This document shows positions 10,331-18,583 of a stretch of 21,217 nt of DNA, one piece after another. The DNA lies in NCBI GenBank assembly GCA_001316125.1, contig BBCS01000019.1:1-21217 (forward strand). Direction: 5' to 3'. Both the position numbers and the translations under genes were made by a program. Positions within the stretch are counted from its first letter, which is position 1. Every line of letters starts with the position of its first letter. The notes beneath the pieces were generated by a model, which did not search any database, was not told where the DNA came from, and worked only from the letters and a program-made list of their open reading frames with translations. The DNA comes from Vulcanisaeta distributa JCM 11213. Lineage in GTDB: Archaea; Thermoproteota; Thermoprotei; Thermoproteales; Thermocladiaceae.

Positions 10331-11680
10331 GTAGTGAGTAGCTTATTCTCAACCTCATCAAGCTTACTCACCATTAAATTAACCCTAGTCATCAACTCCC
10401 TAACCTCATTAAGCCTGGCCCTGGCATCATCAATCACCTGGCGTGGGTTTGATGAGCCATGCACAGGCTTCATCAGTGACTCATTAGCATCAAGGCCAAC
10501 CTTAACGCCGCTCCTCAGTTCCCTGGCAACCTCATTATATACATCCCTAAACGGCCTCTTCTCCCTCATTGCCACCGCCTCCGCATACTCAGCGGCTGTG
10601 ACCACGTACTTGCCCAGCGACTCCTTAACGCCGTCCTCATTAACCTTAATGCCATTGATGAAGTCCATGAATATCAAGAGGCCTCGAGGGCGATCTTAAC
10701 GATTGACCACATGTGCCTAGTCAATTCCTGAAGGTCCAGCTGGTAACCGGACTCTACAGGTCTTAGTATTGAGTACATAGCCACTAAGTGGCCCACGGCC
10801 TCCCCAATCCTAGCCCTAAAAACCTCCAGAGTGGCTGGGTTCCTCTTATGCGGCATGATACTACTCGTGGCGAGGTGGCTCGGGTCTGCACTCACGTAAT
10901 TTAGCTGGGGCATTAACCACATCTCTAGGTTGTTGATGAACCTACCAACCTCCACCAGGTAATTGACTATTGCCGATGCCGCCGATATTACGAAGTACCT
11001 AGAGCCAGTTGCGTATATCGTATTATCAACAACACCGTCAAAGCCCAACTCAACGGCCTCCCTAAACCTATCAATACCGACCATGGTACCGGCAAGTGGC
11101 CCAGAACCCAGTGGTGACTTATTGACTAACCCATAGACGTGCATTAACTCGCTGAGGAAGTCCCTGGATAGGTCATCTAGGTAAAGCATGTAGTGGCCAA
11201 GCGTCGTTACCTGGCTGGCTGCCTATGGGTGGAGCCTATGATCACCTTATCATACCCCCCCTCAACAGCCTTGTTTAGTGCGACCTCCCTAAGCCTAAGC
11301 GTAATGAGCATTAAATCAAGCAAGGCCCTCCTCAGCCTAAGCCTAATTGCCGTCGCCACATGGTCATTCCTGGACCTGCCAATGCCAATCCAACCACCAA
11401 TACTGCCCAATCTCCTAATCAACTCCGCCTCGATGTACTCATGGACATCCTCATAACCAACCAATTTACCTGGGTCATAACCACCACGCCAAACATCCCT
11501 AAGGGCATCCCTAATCCTCCCAGCCACATCACCACTAATAATGCCGCCCCTCTCAAGCTCGTTAACGTGGGCGATCAACGTAATGATCACGTACCTAAAG
11601 ATCTCCGCATCATCAACAATTGATGACATGTAACTAACCTTATCAACACTCCCAGGGCCAAGCAACTCCCTACGATACAC
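10327..11680 (-). CDS. argH: Argininosuccinate lyase (two frame breaks)
   Basis: ArgH splits argininosuccinate into arginine and fumarate, the last arginine step. It is a tetrameric enzyme of the fumarase/aspartase superfamily. It begins MYRRELLGPG (GTG 11680) and has GIGRSRNDHVATAIRL, IIGSTHRQPA, GSGPLAGT and the superfamily signature SSIMPHKRNPATLE. About 450 residues is normal. The frame breaks near 11212 (repaired by one extra base, giving PAQVTTLGHY) and near 10676 (TTT read as TT). A G7 tract puts an extra Gly in AVEGGYDKV. The stop overlaps the carB stop by three bases, so the two genes converge tail to tail. No clear promoter element was identified. Confidence 0.92.
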
Positions 11681-11807
11681 AGAGACATGGCCAAAGCCGC
11701 AATTTTAAGGATTAGCACGCACCCAAACAGGGCCGATGCACCAGGGCCGGTGCAAGGGACATGACAATAATTGATTTTAAGGGAGCATTTTACCGATAAT
11801 CACTGAA

Positions 11808-11960
11808 CTAGTCCTTAACCTCGATTATCACGTGAGCCTCCTTACCAGCCAATGACTTATTACCACGCAGGGCCTTCGGAATCATTATATATTCGATCTC
11901 GTAACCCTCACGTATTTTTCGCCGTTTGATTACCGTATCAAATTCAAGCCTGGTCGTCAT
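11808..11960 (-). CDS. Small protein of unknown function
   Basis: A 50-residue protein starting MTTRLEFDTVIKRRKIREGY and ending HVIIEVKD. It is rich in Lys/Arg/Glu, has no membrane segment and looks soluble. The beta-rich, basic pattern would fit a small DNA-binding or swapped-hairpin protein, but I do not recognise a family. Upstream in-frame starts exist up to 12044. I chose ATG 11960 because a TATA-like TTTTTAAG lies 20-30 bases before it, and the longer version would begin inside the repeated promoter motif. It faces away from the small gene at 12074. Confidence 0.5.
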   Translation of the reverse strand: MTTRLEFDTVIKRRKIREGYEIEYIMIPKALRGNKSLAGKEAHVIIEVKD

Positions 11961-11999
11961 TAAATTAACATACAAGGACCCACTTAAAAACCTAACCAT

Positions 12000-12049
12000 A
12001 TTAACCACTAAATATTCAATTAAAGAGAAAAGTTTATTAACCACTAAAT
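12000..12049. promoter_or_regulatory. Two 14-bp direct repeats between divergent small genes
   Basis: ATTAACCACTAAAT occurs at 12000-12013 and again, identical, at 12036-12049. It lies in the 113-bp space between the start codons at 11960 (minus) and 12074 (plus). The second copy overlaps TTTATTAA, the best TATA candidate for the rightward gene. The spacing, position and identity suggest an operator bound by a regulator, possibly one of the flanking small proteins. That function is inference. Confidence 0.5.
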
Positions 12050-12073
12050 TATCTATTTAATCGGTAATAAATA

Positions 12074-12250
12074 TGACAAATAAAATAGGTATTAGTCCAG
12101 AAATGAATGAAATGGACAGGGCAAGGCTTGAGCAGTTAAGGCAAGCATGAAGCCTCAGACCCACCCTATGTAGATACCCACGCGGGAGAGCGCATAAAGG
12201 CCTTCCTTAATAAATTGATACGTGGTATTCAGCCTTGGGGGGGAGATTAA
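12074..12250 (+). CDS. Small hypothetical gene, one frame break
   Basis: Starts MTNKIGISPEMNEMDRARLE at ATG 12074 and meets a stop after 25 codons. One indel near 12145 opens a frame reading HEASDPPYVDTHAGERIKA, FLNKLIRGIQPWGG and stop, about 58 residues in all. The first half is helix-forming and charged, like the N-terminus of small antitoxins or regulators, but I recognise no family. A G7 tract sits at its 3' end. It could be a real short gene or a decaying fragment. It is divergent from the gene at 11808. Confidence 0.35.
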
Positions 12251-12654
12251 GGAGTACAGACATCTAACGTATTCGGCTCCTCCAATGCTATAAGAGGCTG
12301 GAGCAGCCGATACGCTTGAACCCGGCATTCATTACCCCATTCTCCCTACACAACATATCTTTCTCAAGCCTCACAATAGACCTACCCGAGAGTTCCTGCG
12401 GTCGAACACCATCGTGAGTATTAAGTCCTTAATTAAATCACTTGCCGCGACGCCATCACCCGCGTGAAATCAGCTCAATCTTACCACGGCATTCACGTTA
12501 TGAGGATTCCAATAGAATATCGAGGTTTAGGAGCACACCTAAAGGAATGGCGAAAGGACTTCTTGAATACGTGGGAGACACCGACTTGAAGGTAAGCTTA
12601 AGGGGGGGTCACGGCTGAGTTACGATGATGAATATCGAGGTTTAATGGCTCCAC
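12251..12654. other. No intact gene; decayed or non-coding, with a 15-bp direct repeat
   Basis: No frame of useful length on either strand. Short open pieces on the plus strand (around ATG 12501 and ATG 12550) and on the minus strand (12350-12480) have no recognisable motif. GAATATCGAGGTTTA occurs at 12515-12529 and 12630-12644. A G7 tract lies at 12602-12608. Given the indel rate elsewhere, a frame-broken small gene could hide here, but I cannot reconstruct one. Confidence 0.4.
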
Positions 12655-12812
12655 AAATTTGTGTGGGCAGCGAAAGTTTCAGCCAACCTATGGTGCTTGT
12701 TTTCAACACCTCACTCCAGCAATACTAAATAAGCCAGGAAAACTCCCCCCCTCACTACGAGCCACACGGTTTAAGGTCACTAGGCTAAAACTTTCGCTGC
12801 CCACACAAATTT
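12655..12812. mobile_element. 158-bp element with perfect 25-bp terminal inverted repeats (MITE-like or structured RNA)
   Basis: The left arm 12655-12679 begins AAATTTGTGTGGGCAG and the right arm 12788-12812 is its exact reverse complement over 25 bases. The 108-bp interior has no open frame but contains smaller complementary pairs, for example GGTG/CACC around 12692-12710 and AGCC/GGCT around 12760-12785. The left arm continues into a palindrome CACAAATTTGTG (12652-12663) that the right side lacks. No clear target duplication is visible. The two best explanations are a non-autonomous transposon and a gene for a stable folded RNA. Confidence 0.55.
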
Positions 12813-12943
12813 ACGGATCGTTGTGGATTCGGTAGTTAGTTATCGTGGCCCCTACCGTGGTTTTGTTGGGATTGGATCTATGTTCGTGTTTCATGCTTAT
12901 TAATTGGGTGTGGTTATTAGGAGCATGAATTAGGGCTTTGGTT

Positions 12944-13087
12944 ATGGGTAGGCTTGGTGGGATTGTGCCTGGTAGGGCGTTCTTTTGGGTCTGGGAGGTA
13001 TTCATCTCATACCTGGTCCTTAGGAATGTGGGGGGGATTCTCAAGGGAAAGTGCGGGGGGGCTGAATCCTTTTTCACGTTAATATAA
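12944..13087 (+). other. Short open frame with a hydrophobic stretch, possible gene remnant
   Basis: A 47-codon open frame starting MGRLGGIVPGRAFFWVWEVF and containing FISYLVLRNVGG. It carries two G7 tracts (13029-13035 and 13054-13060). No family is recognised. The rest of 12813-13107 shows no gene. It may be a remnant next to the insertion element, and it ends just before the element's tnpA promoter (ATATAAAT, 13082-13089). Confidence 0.25.
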
Positions 13088-13107
13088 ATCTTTTTTATAT
13101 TAATTTA

Positions 13108-13764
13108 TTGTCAACTAATTTTGTGGAGAGATTACTGAGACCTAAGGAGGCTTGCCAACTCCTCGGCATTTCATACTCAACACTCCTACGGTGGATTAGG
13201 GAAGGTAAAATAAGGGCAGTAACAACTGAGGGTGGAAAGTATAGGATACCTTACAGTGAGGTGAGGAGGTACTTAGAGAGGAGGGAGGAAATAAGGGCGG
13301 TAATTTACGCAAGAGTTTCATCAGCAGACCAAAAAGAAGATTTGGAGAGACAAATAAACTACCTAACAAATTACGCAACTGCAAAGGGTTACAGGGTAGT
13401 AGAAGTGCTGAAAGATATTGCAAGCGGGTTAAACACGCAAAGGAAAGGATTGTTAAGACTATTCAAACTGGTAGAAGGGAGGAGTGTCGATGTTGTATTA
13501 ATAACCTACAAAGACAGACTAACACGATTCGGTTTCGAATACCTTGAAGAATTCTTCTCAACCATGGGAGTTAGGATTGAGGTAGTTTTCGGCGAGGAGC
13601 CCAAAGACGCTACGCAGGAACTCGTAGAAGACTTAATCTCCATCATTACTTCATTCGCCGGGAAAATTTACGGAATGAGAAGTCACAAGAAGACAATCCT
13701 AATTCAAGGTGTGAAAAAGCTGATGGGTGAGTTAAATGGAGAGGACAGTGAAGTTAAGGGTTAG
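13108..13764 (+). CDS. tnpA: IS607-family serine recombinase (TnpA)
   Basis: This is the transposase of an IS607-type element; it cuts and rejoins DNA through a serine covalently linked to the DNA. Residues 9-57 form a MerR-like helix-turn-helix (PKEACQLLGISYSTLLRWI) with a conserved EGGKYRIPYSEV wing. Residues 61-205 are the recombinase domain with YARVSSADQ; Ser71 is the expected nucleophile and Arg69 a catalytic Arg. KDRLTRFG and EEFFSTMG are also family blocks. The 218 residues are slightly longer than many members. The frame is intact and has no G7/C7 tract, unlike most genes here. Codon use (aga, aaa, aca) is also more A-rich than in the neighbours. The start is TTG 13108, 19-26 bases after ATATAAAT; this is an inference. 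It overlaps tnpB by 29 bases. Confidence 0.92.
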   Translation: MSTNFVERLLRPKEACQLLGISYSTLLRWIREGKIRAVTTEGGKYRIPYSEVRRYLERREEIRAVIYARVSSADQKEDLERQINYLTNYATAKGYRVVEVLKDIASGLNTQRKGLLRLFKLVEGRSVDVVLITYKDRLTRFGFEYLEEFFSTMGVRIEVVFGEEPKDATQELVEDLISIITSFAGKIYGMRSHKKTILIQGVKKLMGELNGEDSEVKG

Positions 13765-14981
13765 GGTTGACTACAACACGTATTCAGCGCTCAGGGAGGT
13801 TGAGAGGGAGTATAGGGAGGTCCTGGAGGATGCGGTAAATTATGGGCTGGCGAATAGGGTGTCATCCTCACTAGGATTAAAGCGGGGGGGATTTATAGGA
13901 CTGAGAGGGAGAGGCATGGGGGGGACTTGCCATCCCACTATATCTACACTGCCTGCGAGGATGCCAGTGAGAGGTTGAGAAGCTTTGAGAAAATGAGGAG
14001 GAGGGGGGTAGGGCATACACCGATAAACCAGAGGTCAGGAATGTGTCGGTTCACTTGGATGACCACTTGTGGAGATTTAGCCTAGACAGTGTGGGAATAT
14101 CCATTAAGAGGGGGGGTTGGGTTCGCATTTCCCTGATCCTTCCTAGAATTTTCTGGAAATACTACAATCAAGGCTGGGCAATAGCAAGCGAGGCTAGGTT
14201 TAAGTTATTGAGGGGTAATATTGTTGAGCTTTACATAATCTTCAGGAGGGATGAGCCCAAGCCCTACGAGCCTAGGGGCTACGTCCCAGTTGATTTGAAT
14301 GAGAATCATGTCTCAGTCCTCGTTGATGGTAAGCCCATACTACTTGAGACTAATGCGAGGAAAATCACCCTTGGTTACGAGTATAGGAGGAGGGCAATCA
14401 CCACTGGGAGGTCCACCAAGGAGAGGGATGTAAGGAGGAAGTTGAGGAGACTGAGGGAGTATAATAGAAAAGTCGACATTAGGAGGAAGTTGGCTAATCT
14501 AATCGTCAAGGCTGCATTGGAAAGTAGAAGCGCCATAGTTCTTGAGGATCTACCTAAGAACGCGCCGGAGAAAATGATCAAGGGCATTAGGGATCCTCAG
14601 CTTAGGTTGAGGATCTACCGCTCGGCCTTCTCCTCAATGAAGAAGGCAATCATAGAGAAGGCTAGGGAATACGGCGTCCCAGTAATCCTAGTTAACCCAG
14701 CCCGCACATCATCAATCTGCCCTATTCATAACTGCAGGATAACCTACCCACCCAATGTGGCCCTGCCCAAAGTGTAGGTGCGAGAAGGGTGGTGAATTGT
14801 GGCATAGGGACGTTGTCGCACTGTACAACCTAGTAAGGAAGGCCGGAGATGGGAGGGCCGTGCCGTTGCCCTCGACGGGCCCCCCCATGACCCACCTACC
14901 GTTAAACTTGGTAGGTGGCTGAGGGCCAAGTCCCTACACTCGATCATGAATGAACATAAAATGATCGAAATGAAAGTGTAG
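13736..14981 (+). CDS. tnpB: TnpB, RNA-guided nuclease of the IS607 element (frame broken)
   Basis: This is the accessory protein of IS200/IS605 and IS607 elements; relatives are RNA-guided DNA nucleases, ancestors of Cas12. The N-terminus is MERTVKLRVRVDYNTYSALR. After repair the middle reads HGGDLPSHYIYTACEDA and then VSVHLDDHLWRF. The three RuvC-type acids are present: Asp 14292-14294 in PVDLNENHVSV, Glu 14544-14546 in VLEDLPKN, and Asp 14809-14811 in WHRDVVALYNL. The zinc ribbon has CPIHNC and, in the repaired frame, CPKC. The C-terminus reads RAKSLHSIMNEHKMIEMKV. About 415 residues is normal. Frame breaks: G7 13884-13890, G6 14003-14008, near 14752 and near 14907. With all catalytic residues present, this looks like an active gene with sequence indels. 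Confidence 0.88.
14892..14918 (+). ncRNA. Hairpin in the tnpB 3' end, candidate omega-RNA scaffold
   Basis: Perfect 9-base arms CCACCTACC and GGTAGGTGG with a 9-base loop. TnpB elements produce a guide RNA (omegaRNA/reRNA) whose scaffold overlaps the tnpB 3' end and whose guide lies just beyond the element end. Position and structure match that expectation. A frame break is inferred close to the loop, so the exact length is uncertain. Confidence 0.5.
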
Positions 14982-14985
14982 GGAC
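14930..14985 (+). ncRNA. Long stem-loop at the right end of the IS607 element
   Basis: Outer arms GTCCCTACACT (14930-14940) and AGTGTAGGGAC (14975-14985) are perfect over 11 bases. Directly inside, CGATCAT (14941-14947) pairs with ATGATCG (14961-14967), leaving a 7-base bulge. The structure covers the last tnpB codons and stop. It probably marks the right end and forms the terminal scaffold of the guide RNA, so the guide would begin near 14986. The exact element ends cannot be set without an empty site. Confidence 0.55.
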
Positions 14986-15187
14986 AAACGGTAGGCGCAT
15001 TAGCCTGTAATCATTCCTACGCATGTGTGGTTGCGACTACATCGCTAATAAGCAGGTTGATTGAATTGAGTATAGGGCTGTAGGTTCGTCCTAGGTGTGG
15101 TTAAGTTGACGAAGCATTAATTAGGAGGTTAATTGTGAGGGCTGGGGGGGAATTAATGAGGAGGGTGGCAACGGATCTTAATGGGTT
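14986..15187. other. Spacer with possible decayed coding remnants
   Basis: About 200 bases between the element end and the methionine synthase stop. One frame reads MCGCDYIANKQVD before a stop, another reads VDEALIRRLIVRAGGELMRR after two stops. The first recalls a TnpB-type zinc-ribbon end and the second is helical, but neither is long enough to name. It contains a G7 at 15144-15150. Confidence 0.3.
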
Positions 15188-16294
15188 TTACGTTTGTTGT
15201 CCTTTCACAGCCAATACCATGTTCCTTAGTTTTCGCCTGGCCGACTCCAGGGTTTGCACTGGGTTTGTGGCGCTTGATGCGAACCCACAACCTGGAGCCA
15301 CAATTAATTTGTTTGGGTCTCCATTTACGACCTCCAGGGCCGCCTCATACCTCCTCTTAATCACCTCCACAGGTTCCACATTCCTCGACTTGACACTAAC
15401 AATGCCAAGCGCCAACTTCTTGTCCCTGGGAACCGCGTACTGCTTGAAGTACTTCAATTCTTCGAAATCCCTAATCCCATCAAAGACCTCGAAGGGCCCC
15501 AACACGCCTACCCTTAAGTCGTAAAGCTCCGGCAACGCATCGTCATAGTGGCCGAGTGTGTTGAATTGCGAATTATTGAAATTACCCCCCCAGCATGAGT
15601 GTATTTCGAGGTGCTCGGTGGGTAGTTTCGAGAGTACTTCATTATTTAATTCCACGGCCCTCCTAACCCTCTCCTTAGCCCTGCCCTTATCTGGGTTGTA
15701 CTCGCCGTAAACATCGAATTGAAGAATATCCGGTGCATCGAATTGAACAACGTCAGCACCAGCATCAAGCGCTGCCCTCACCTCATTAATTATTATCTTC
15801 TTAACATCATCCAGGTAATCATCAATTGTTGGGTAATACTGCCTAACCTGTTGTCGGTACTTATCAATGAGCTCCCTGGGCCTTGCGGGCATCCATTCTG
15901 GGTCTGGGTAAACCCTGGCCATGAAGCTTGGTGCGAGTATTGTGACCTTTATCCTCCTCCTGACGCCGAGCTTTTCAAGGGCCCTCTTAATTCCCTCAAC
16001 CTCCCTGGCGAGTATTGGCTTGCTTGGGTCATAACCTATCGTCCTCAGTATAACTGGTATAAACCTCCTGTCGCCAGCCGAATTCTCCCAGTAAAGCTCG
16101 GTAACCTCGAAGCCCGGCAGCTCCGTTAGGTCTGAGATGAATGATTGACGCCTATACTCGCCGTCATTAACCTCATCAAGCCCAATCTCCACCTGCATCT
16201 TAACCACATCCTCAATCGCCCTATCCAGGTTTGAGGAGATAGATTAGGCGGTCTCGGCAAACTACCTACGTGCGTGGTCTTAACCCCCCCTCAA
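15188..16294 (-). CDS. Core-type cobalamin-independent methionine synthase (MetE C-terminal domain)
   Basis: A zinc methyltransferase that methylates homocysteine. Only the catalytic barrel is present (about 365 residues); the N-terminal half of bacterial MetE is absent, as in archaeal core-MetE proteins. The N-terminus carries THVGSLPRPPNLSP. Next come GLDEVNDGEYRRQSF, GADVVQFDAPDI, then zinc ligands His and Cys in LEIHSCWGGNF, a Glu in GPFEVFDG, and Cys in APGCGFASSATNP. The unbroken frame starts only at GTG 16207; the first block lies upstream after one break near 16222. The true start is probably a TTG near 16294, next to a C7 tract (16284-16290). The methyl donor in archaeal forms may be a corrinoid protein instead of folate; this is family knowledge. 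An extra Gly at a G7 lies in SCWGGNF, inside the zinc site. Confidence 0.82.
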
Positions 16295-16400
16295 AACCCA
16301 TATTATTGCATTAATAGGTTAGGGCTTTTTAACAATAGCACCCATAACCTAATAATAGCATAAACTGCCCGTTCCATTAAGACCTAAGGCATTCGCTTAA

Positions 16401-16885
16401 TCATTGTTCATTAACACTCCTTAGGATTTCCTCCATCTCCCTTATAAACGTCTCAATGTCCTTCCTTGCCGACTCATCGTCCTTATATGGCTAATGACCC
16501 TCTCTGGGTCAGGGCCATTGTACTGGTACTGATGAATCCAAAGTGCCTTATCCGTGAGTAGGTCAACCTTGCCGCCGATGATCATCGCCACATCCTTTAA
16601 ATAACTGGTTGGCATAACCGCTATTACCCAATCAACCCTATCAACACGCTCTTTCCTGCCCCCCCTTAACCTGACCTTACCACTAAAGACCTTGCTCAAC
16701 TCATCCCTCTTGTCAACCGCCAGCGCAGCTACGAGAGCTTTCCACGCTTGAAAAGCCTTGCCGGCGGCGTTCCTGATCAATCCCTCATTAAGGAATCTCT
16801 TGGCAAGTTCTAACTCGCTCTTGGCCTCATCAATCCTAATCCTTTTATACTCCCTAGGGTCGTACCACGGCTTCGTTAATTGCGT
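16401..16885 (-). CDS. PaREP1-family protein (frame broken)
   Basis: An alpha-helical protein of the PaREP1 family, first noted as multi-copy paralogues in Pyrobaculum; the function is unknown. After repair it reads KPWYDPREYKRIRIDEAK, LAKRFLNEGLIRNAAGKAFQ and AWKALVAALAVDKRDELS. A tail ends FIREMEEILRSVNEQ. The order and spacing are typical, with about 160 residues. Frame breaks lie near 16488 and 16860, and an extra Gly sits at the G7 in RLRGGRKE. No standard start codon is in frame at the N-terminus, so 16885 is only an estimate. It is transcribed in the same direction as the methionine synthase gene but separated by about 100 bases, so it probably has its own promoter. Confidence 0.72.
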
Positions 16886-16999
16886 ATGAGCTCGCTCCTA
16901 ATAACAAAACCTAGGCAGGTATTTAATGTTTATATGAATTTACGATAATACAATATGGAGCAGTGAAAAATAATCAGTTCACGGTATAAATGAATGAGG

Positions 17000-17025
17000 A
17001 TTACGAACACGAATTACGAAAACGA
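17000..17025. repeat. Two imperfect 13-bp tandem repeats
   Basis: ATTACGAACACGA is followed directly by ATTACGAAAACGA (12 of 13 identical) in the 240-bp gap between the PaREP1 gene and the argG stop. The gap also contains A/T-rich promoter-like DNA for the PaREP1 gene (about 16920-16940). No other gene was seen in this gap. Confidence 0.5.
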
Positions 17026-17125
17026 GACCGTGCAATGTCTTAGTAAGTTACCCACGTGAATCGTCTTACCTTTAAACTCATATAGTGCTTTTAATTGAAT
17101 GCCATTCTTAACAATAGTAGTATTT

Positions 17126-18353
17126 CTACGCCTTATGCCTGGCTCTATAGGCTGTTAGTGAGTGGAGTACGTGCATCCTTATGAAGCCCCCCCTCGCCTC
17201 CTCCTCACTTGGGTACCAACCGCTCACGTAATCAACAAGGTCCTTACTATAGCTTGCGTATGGGCTCTCCCTACCAAGTATTGTTAACCCGCCAAACACC
17301 TTGACCTTAACAACACCGCTAACCCACCTATTCATAGACCTAATTAGGGTATCAAGCTCCTCACGTAGCGGCTCATGCCATAGGCCACCATAGACAAGGT
17401 CAGCCCAGGTCTGGTCAACAAACCTCTTAAACCTATACTCAAGCGGTGTGTAGACCAGCTTCTCCAAGTCTTTGTGGGTCTCGATCAATGTCAATGCGGC
17501 TGGGGGGGCCTCATAGACCTCCCTAGACTTAAACCCAACAACCCTATTCTCGACGTGATCAACCTACCAAAGCCATGGGCACCAACCACCTTATTGAGTA
17601 GCAGTATTAGGTTTACCAGGTCCATCTTCTCACCATTGACAGCGATGGGCAACCCCCCCTCCCTGAACTCAATCTCCAGCATGAGTGGTTCACTAACCTT
17701 TTCAGGCGGGACTGTCCACTTGAAGGCATCCTCAGGAACCTCAACACCAGGATCGTCTATTTCACGACCCTCTATACTCCTCGACCACAGATTATCATCA
17801 ATACTAAACCTACTATGTACGCTGGGTATTGGTATACCGTGCCTTTTGGCATACTCAACCTCCTCGGCCCTATTCATACCCCCCCAGATCTTTGCTGGTT
17901 CGATTATCATGAGGTCAGGTGCCAACGCCATTAATGCCTCGTTAAACCTGACCTGGTCATTACCCTTGGAGGTTGATCCATGGGCAATTGCGTCGCAGCC
18001 CTCCTTCTTAGCCACCTCAACTACCTTCTCGGCAATTAACGGCCTGGCTAATGCAGTGCCCAGTGGGTACTTATCCTCGTAGAGTGCGTTGGCCATTATT
18101 GCCATTGCCACGGGGGGGCCCTCAGCGAAATCCCTCTTGGCATCTATTGTGTAGTGCTTAATGGCGCCTGCCTTATACGCCCTTTCCTCGATGTCCCTGA
18201 ACTCATCGTCCTGCCCAACATCTACCGTGACCGTTATAACCTCTGCATTGAATTTCTCCCTGAGCCAGTGAATGGCTACTGTTGTGTCGAGACCACCTGA
18301 GTAGGCAAGTGCAATTTTACTGGGTTTCCTATGTACCGGTTTAAGGAACCCAC
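17126..18353 (-). CDS. argG: Argininosuccinate synthase (two frame breaks)
   Basis: ArgG joins citrulline and aspartate with ATP. The ATP-pyrophosphatase loop is [16 protein letters not shown] near the N-terminus. Further blocks are [75 protein letters not shown] and [11 protein letters not shown]. About 400 residues is normal. The frame breaks near 17557. No in-frame start exists before the loop; GTG 18353 becomes a good start if one base is missing in CTTAAACC near 18340. A TATA-like TATATAG lies about 45-55 bases before it. Extra Gly or Pro at seven-base tracts appear in EGPPVA, IWGGMNR, REGGLP, EAPPAA and EARGGF. It is separated from argH by the transposon region. Confidence 0.92.
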
Positions 18354-18550
18354 GTCTTCCCCGGGTCCTATGTATTAATAAGCCTTACCTCCAATAACCT
18401 ATATAACCGCGGCTGGAAATAATCAGCTCATTACTTTATAATTAAAGCTGAACGGCATCATCACTATTGATTAAGCATTGGTCCGTAAAATATGGCCGTT
18501 TTAATATGGAGTACTGTTTAATTATTGTTTAGACGCTACAGAGCCCTGAA

Positions 18551-18562
18551 TGCTTATATAGG
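18551..18562 (+). promoter_or_regulatory. TATA box of aroC
   Basis: TGCTTATATAGG lies 22-33 bases before ATG 18584, matching a leaderless archaeal promoter. This is also why ATG 18584 is preferred over the in-frame TTG 18575. Confidence 0.55.
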
Positions 18563-18583
18563 TTAAATAGTACGTTGATTTTA

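Noticed and set aside
12655..12812. The 25-bp inverted repeat as the ends of RNase P RNA or SRP RNA
   Set aside because: A GAAAG-containing stem suggested it, but the conserved RNase P and SRP blocks are not present.
12655..12812. CRISPR repeats
   Set aside because: Two inverted copies only, no regularly spaced direct repeats and no cas genes in the window.
12811..13077. Proline/threonine-rich frame on the minus strand
   Set aside because: No start context or motif, and its content reflects the opposite-strand G-rich DNA; it looks like a chance open frame.
15060..15100. Possible tRNA T-arm (GTAGGTTCG)
   Set aside because: No matching acceptor stem, anticodon arm or CCA-proximal pairing could be found on either side.
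16984..17040. 17-codon plus-strand frame (MNEDYEHELRKRDRAMS) after a TATA-like sequence
   Set aside because: Too short to support, and its content comes from the 13-bp tandem repeat.
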